From Microbacterium sp. (GTDB taxonomy: Bacteria > Actinomycetota > Actinomycetes > Actinomycetales > Microbacteriaceae), in the NCBI RefSeq assembly GCF_031180975.1, contig NZ_JAPSLI010000002.1, positions 62,001 through 126,000 on the forward strand: a DNA stretch of 64,000 nucleotides. The letters run 5' to 3'. Position 1 is the stretch's first letter. Each line of letters begins with the position of its first letter. The notes under the pieces were generated by a model. It was given only the letters and a program-made list of their open reading frames with translations. It made no database searches and was not told the origin of the DNA. Shown here piece after piece: positions 63,201-64,000 of the stretch. The translations under genes were made by a program, and so were the position numbers.

Positions 63201-64000
63201 AAGCCGACGCTGTGAACGTCGTCATCGCGAACACCCCGGGCATCACGGTCGGCGTCGCCGCGATCGCGGCGATGATCCCCATCGCCACCGTGTCCGGTCA
63301 CACCACGGCGACCCTGAGCGGGACGATCCTGGGCTCGGCGAGCACGACCGTGCACGCGATCGCCGAGAACCGGGCGAAGGCCGACGTCCTCGTGATCGGC
63401 ATCTCCGGCGTCGGCGTCAACGTCGCCTTCGCGCAGGCGACGATCGCCGACAGCGCCGACATCATCGCCGCCGTCACCTCCGGCGCCTCCATCGCCTCCT
63501 CCGGCGCCATCGCCGTCACCGCTGAGATGAAGGGCACGAACGCCCGCAACGAGGCGATCGCCGAGGGCGAGAACGTCGCTGCCGCCCTGTTCGCGTCCGG
63601 CGCCGTGTTCGCCGCGCAGGCGCACGTCGGCGGCGCGCTGAAAGCCGCCCTCGACGGCGACGTCACGGGATCCGCGTCCGTCACGGTCGCGGCCACCGGC
63701 CGCAACTACGCCAAGGCCGACCTCATCGTCGCCGCCGGCGCCGGTCTTGCCGGCATCGCCGTCAGCATCGCGGATGCTGAGGTCACCTCCGCCGCGGTGG
63801 TCGAAGCTTCCTCGACGGACCCGGACGGCGACCAGCAGATCTCCTCCAGCGGCCAGATCTCCTTCACCGCGACCTCGGCGAACACCGCTGCCACCACGAC
63901 CGGCATGGGCGCCGGCGGTGCGATCTTCGGAGCGGCCGTGTCCGTCCCGACCGCCCTCGTCGCCGCCGCCACCATCGCGAGCGTCGAAGGGGATCTCTCC
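51260..64000 (+). CDS. Giant beta-repeat surface protein, probable adhesin (3' end outside window)
   Basis: One frame open for 4,247 codons to the window edge. Start MSWGLGAERSRKAAFG leads a signal-like segment (about 17-42); an in-frame GTG at 51215 is an alternative start. A Pro/Ala/Glu stalk covers about 113-214. The rest is mostly repeats of the form TxAxIGxGAxVxAxGxVxVxA joined by Ala/Gly/Val stretches, suggesting a long beta-helix or beta-solenoid. Inserts: hydrophilic linkers, 46-residue Trp repeats (1608-1775), two 'GGGxPIxGL' modules (2815-3035) and three CBM5/12-like modules (3478-3658). Cys are rare and sit in short C-x(n)-C loops. Codon use matches neighbours. Related giants occur in other phyla; attachment to surfaces or polysaccharide is my inference. 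Confidence 0.85.
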   Translation, partial: MSWGLGAERSRKAAFGVLTYATAIAVAVSMALPLGALPGLGAPAVVIARSAPDGSAATTEERPHAAPAPADELVVRVSGADAPVDAAALPSTTEVVGQVAALNSRPFEVSDPPPASESPAPAEPAPAEPAPAEPAPAEPAPAEPAPAAPVEPPAEEPPAPAVSTPAPAPVPPATTEPAPAAEPPAPSDPVPAPQDSAPATTQTDGAESEPASAPSTATPWVIAMSGSTGTLMFHADGTVSFGGVTRSLAEISAIRVTGTAGDNTFTIDFGGTQPGIPVSFDGAAGFDSLVTRGAGGLSSRAVDASSGSLDFGSTVVTYTNIEPIVDTTPGSKTHVLTAGDNEAELLEDPDNVGRLLLRSTGGHAFEQISFVAPTLAGEELRIDGGDGHDALVVKGALALVHAAFTALFESIRFDNAQLTAGAVTLTASESNTDGNPLNAADCTDFDDFSITECLDHDATAEIVIQDSSITATGDITMTAEATVTPDASASTAYAVLVNSAARIDVRGASSIQTTGDLTANARSVVGPFTLVKQYGDAAIVTSTAVSRLGGSSLIDVDGAATIAATSTVTAGATPQADASKQETAGSYDAAVAIVTVTSEATGWITETARAIVGGALAVSAANTATLEGIGDAKDAASGAGVAVVHLRQLTEAAIDSTNPIGTTAASLVVRAEQTSTVTARSKAGKGGATQNNKPANGADRGNGQSSTSDGAIDVAGAIAVAVLDNDTRAHISGARVTTTGTQAITATAKNTVVADADGGTTDGTGGASGLGLAIGVAILIADLLTEAFLLNALLHAPGGVTATAAEPATGASSYTATAVSGKKSSGSVAIAGSLAVLKKDAVTSAQLRGTGSYGGSAVTTAARGSHASTAKATAKQAAGGDNGSAVGAGASVALTLVRTTVEAGAADGAAADGIAAFTATATGLDDATTETIGGADGGTSASLTGVASIAVHNVRTTAVVLGGPALTLTGTLTLTAEQTAKTTTKAVGATGAGAGAALGAAIAFALTSADHEASALIDRDVTAQGDVAVTATGISTTATTAEASTTGAPGESGGTGKDSTGKDVNAKSDDKLGNASTRTTGGAGGGSTTPKAQNEDGTTVSVAAAIAFNLVRSVTLAVLGDGASLTTTGTASFRSANNTDATATAKGTSATSDTVGIGAALAVNKVRLINRAGLGVGASLQAAGLTISATVKQVESDATHAFEATAEAGAGDSAGTLGVAGAFALNVVEEDTTGALLGSPAPGPHPGPDPVPGVAIVGGGAVSITAGSKSTDKASAKAAQSGGATVGLGAAIALNLPTHRVYAGISPVTDPTRGPPLTGAGALTLTATHDVALTTQAQAGGKSGSVTIVPAVAIVIASIHTRASLGAGTTVLNASSITASATQKVTATTTAKGSTVAGSSAGIGVSLALAVLDDIVAESASARSIQTTGAVSFTAQQRVDVDTKAEAATKGASPSEGSGGGGKNVNKKADDNLAKANESKQQNAGGGSSTTSTPKAASNENGGSSVSIAGAIAINVVASTARAFFANGIVVQAGGAVSLTARGDTDAAATASGDSATDGSVGVGAGVAVQKVDIVISASTGATTVTVTGLTVTAGMLAGDTNDIVRRWNGTAWETVESGRQLPGPSKNDKYFVTTNGGSGGDDGLYVFDGSAWNIDTNVSLTGTVDELPAGAIDGQYYLLKKAKDGHPAGSVWKREGGAWVFVTKYTVKQKAELPKDEIDEGTWFHLTETDGSKAAGFYKRNDQHEWVHQASATLGAGDQLPAAPATDTLFRLFEHEIATTARAGASKADSVGVAGALAINILDNTTHALLPAGSTVTLSTAAGAVSARSNERDSVTATSRAEVGSATGVGAAFALQVIDGSAVRAEVQDGATVTGGIGLTIAASGLRDMSTKAEGGTEGGTAVTPVVALVVNVDDIVVARLGTAASGYTGTGALAVTATHTLWVATEGKADAAGKSTAVGADLAINAVVGWTTLAELARDARASSVEVVAASEARTEARSVASAKGAEESDSSGDQKSNEQVNGANNPNTQNTKDSTAGLPSANGGTNGSNGANGANDAQAEQSGQSGSQQSSTTAVAAAVAVNWLVATSTARITDVDVTATTGAVTVRSTLLLTASALAVGSAIDLDSGGTKVGATIGLNVQDADNLATIGAGAHVTGQTGVTVAALLPNGARNEFVVWSFAAGGGKSTSVAGSAAVQILLLTTEAHIGAGADVDAPNGDVTVTAGQSIGLQNLAISGALSTSSGAAIGGAFLVNFLEIGTRAWVASSGVTPTRVDASGAVAVTASSRLVPLVPKVPEPVAGKIDWLTLTNVAIAGGASAGGAAVTGAFIVNILNFSTRAWIAAGAQLNQEGLIGGTGQHVTVRAEDDLEIVDVGGTLSLSKDSAGVGITVVVEISNSDVRAWIADAVAVRAGGSVTVEALSTEDWFVLAVAGAASAGSVAATGAVLVVVANQGGSAPQVLAELGDALVAANDDVTVHAGKTTSADLAGGNLSVSTSGAGVGASVTVVVRDNHVRARVADGADVRARDDLTVEAEQTGHYVLLAVGGAGGQSAGVGGSVTVTVLENTTTAEIGDSVRVNCAGVACANSAPALTQNVVVTASDQLDLLALAGVLAVGGTAGVGVGVDVPSVHTTTAASIGSSSIVRANGDIVVEARSRVDAKSISAGGSGGGTAAVTVNVTVPVITILTTATVGSAADLHAGGNVIVSADSALTLFTIAGNISVAGTAAIGAGVAVPVVTKTTTATIGANARVTSLALPGHITHATVNAGSYATTGTDTRFDPRGTLGGWPVPFPGSPFDGKGLQADGATINLGYNHGFKYGQQVVYDAGGGAPITGLTDGGTYFIIPVSATAIQLCTKRGPPVTAGSSEFSCAPGFAVTGLSLPAGVIMGENHRFVPTTEPGVASDVSARFTAERAVHVGSNYIVLPYVLYEDDGVTPMVLRNGDPVIYSAGGGTPIGGLVDGATYYFFTANPADPVNLSHVQLVRTKCEATGKKDDCNTSADIARGTPIDLTSTGSGRSHSLVPSGMLPAGPGAELGPQVIHSPVRTGFGGVAVTASNSDYLGSIGVAAGGAGTAAVSLSGSVAVVTVHTTATIGTGARINCADGDLACGANAGSADGSQSVLVSAVNSFRTLGIAASIAVAGTAGVGASAAVRVVELHTDASIAANAVVNARNNIEVRADARTAIVSVNAAAGGGTVGVAGTVGVTVVKEFTNAFTGTGVTLRADNNIGVFAHSTSTLILITASIAAGYVGVGVGVGVAIIEKTTRAFLGSGNTVIVKAQGGGLSSASNGTIAGGGFPTALFRGLAVQSSSSERLFGLVAGIGAGFVGVTANIGVNVFTVVTRAYIDATTTVNQGAGTIIAGVNDAQAVTVVATDRFDAVTFAGGVAGGFVGASGGIDIGVASITVNASLAAGTDIWAKAAVTVKALAIKDVQSYAVSIGGGFVGVAGAVSVWAIGTAPTASYSTDAHGPHRGAWNGTAAYAAGDVVTFGGQTWIAKTGSTGVQPGTDATKWQQDQPATATNGEGTNGQQQADQVASGNGSNGPAPAWNSGTAYDEGDQVTFDGVRYQATAHIAAGQADPENNPNWYAVKDGWKSALDGAPQDSTPAFVLGNAYAAGAYVRFGGHHYRAKVAIANANLAPNADAARWALADDDYRFRVYGGAAASDSSVNGSYTDSTPTQDRFAQPAPPSGVTAGIYGTVHSMLANVEVGAHEQADVFVLAGAVAGGAGAIGAGIAILTVAGNVDAGVYSGASVSAAGAIRVEATLVEDIEVIAVTGAIGVVAVAGQILVLTDTSAVTAHIDTGATLPRASGGVLVTADAAKTIAGYAIGLTFAAAGAGAAVSVIAVSGDTRATIGAVPIGTVGSVGTVNVTATDHFTPTAWAVGIVGGIVVGLSGVVAVIEYSGTTRASSLATFTGAIGAVTVRALGDRDPLAAQTVNVATGALAVGFTVNIATLSRHTEAELGGSLTSSGAVLVEADAVNVVIANTPGITVGVAAIAAMIPIATVSGHTTATLSGTILGSASTTVHAIAENRAKADVLVIGISGVGVNVAFAQATIADSADIIAAVTSGASIASSGAIAVTAEMKGTNARNEAIAEGENVAAALFASGAVFAAQAHVGGALKAALDGDVTGSASVTVAATGRNYAKADLIVAAGAGLAGIAVSIADAEVTSAAVVEASSTDPDGDQQISSSGQISFTATSANTAATTTGMGAGGAIFGAAVSVPTALVAAATIASVEGDLS
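51623..51697 (+). repeat. 15-bp tandem repeat encoding the PAEPA stalk
   Basis: Five units starting at 51623, 51638, 51653, 51668 and 51683, each of the form GCCGAxCCxGCxCCx. They encode A-E-P-A-P five times and keep frame, so stalk length could vary by slippage. Confidence 0.85.
56081..56584 (+). repeat. 46-residue Trp-containing repeats inside the giant protein
   Basis: Units start at 56120, 56258, 56396 and 56537 (46, 46 and 47 residues, the last partial), preceded by a partial unit. The pattern is LPxxxxxGxxFxLxxxxG...GxYxxxGxxWxxV; Trp positions are in FDGSAWN, REGGAWVFV and NDQHEWVHQ. Compared with the flanks, the block is rich in Lys, Asp and aromatics, so it is a distinct domain. Confidence 0.85.
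59702..60350 (+). other. Two 'GGGxPIxGL' modules inside the giant protein
   Basis: Copy one begins GYNHGFKYGQQVVYDAGGGA then PITGLTDGGTYFII (from 59702). Copy two has LRNGDPVIYSAGGGTPIGGL then VDGATYYFF (about 60090-60170) and ends IDLTSTGSGRSHSL. This module is familiar from giant repeat proteins of other bacteria; its function is unknown. Confidence 0.7.
61694..62233 (+). other. Three CBM5/12-like carbohydrate-binding modules inside the giant protein
   Basis: Modules start near 61694, 61913 and 62090. Each follows W/A-N-xx-AYxxGDxVxFxGxxYxA...P...W: WNGTAAYAAGDVVTFGGQTW, WNSGTAYDEGDQVTFDGVRY, and LGNAYAAGAYVRFGGHHYRA. The aromatic ladder resembles the chitin/cellulose-binding CBM5/12 fold. 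A Gly/Asn/Gln linker separates the first two. Confidence 0.7.

Overview
The window is a piece of a high-GC Gram-positive chromosome, most likely the genus Microbacterium or a close relative in the Microbacteriaceae. The reasons are the very GC-rich codon use, actinobacterial gene neighbourhoods (rnhB followed by DUF2469; yraN-comM-dprA; clpS-DUF2017; a GlgE branching-glucan cluster; oligoribonuclease), many start codons that appear leaderless, and heavy use of GGATGCC/GGCATCC. Genus is an inference from overall look, not from a marker-gene tree. No prophage, insertion sequence, CRISPR array or rRNA operon was seen. Two tRNAs are present.

Layout. 1-5.3 kb: translation and secretion housekeeping (rimM, trmD, map on the opposite strand, a small membrane protein, rplS, lepB, rnhB, DUF2469). 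5.3-9.4 kb: DNA-processing block yraN-comM-dprA followed by xerC. 9.4-16.2 kb: secreted M23 peptidase, then rpsB-tsf, pyrH, frr-cdsA-DivIVA-repeat protein, and a secreted transglycosylase-like protein. 16.2-21.2 kb: zinc-ribbon protein with an alpha/beta hydrolase, AI-2E-type permease, an odd membrane/lipoprotein-like protein and a thioredoxin-TPR protein. 21.2-27.6 kb: glgX-glgE-glgB on the minus strand. 27.7-33.3 kb: cysteine desulfurase, mnmA, ligA, FetB-like permease. 33.3-41.6 kb: DEAD-box helicase, acyl-CoA ligase, gatCAB, dinB. 41.6-47.5 kb: small proteins, a minus-strand operon (GNAT-zincin fusion, clpS, DUF2017), tRNA-His, orn, tRNA-Arg, LysE-type exporter, msrA, ssb. 47.6-51 kb: bile-acid-symporter-like permease, ettA, thioesterase.

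From 51.26 kb to the end of the window one plus-strand frame stays open for 4,247 codons and runs off the edge. It encodes a giant exported protein: signal peptide, Pro-Ala-Glu stalk, then dozens of Ala/Val/Thr/Gly-rich beta repeats. These are interrupted by hydrophilic linkers, a block of 46-residue Trp-containing repeats, two 'GGG-P-I-G-G-L' modules and three CBM5/12-like carbohydrate-binding modules. It is the most remarkable object here and looks like a giant surface adhesin.

Two regulatory observations stand out. The promoter regions of the yraN-comM-dprA operon and of an SSB paralogue lacking the usual acidic C-terminal tip share a bipartite element with identical spacing, suggesting a DNA-processing/competence-like regulon. 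Second, at least 17 genes on both strands have an xAxxxT hexamer 6 (twice 7) bases before the start codon, which points to widespread leaderless transcription.
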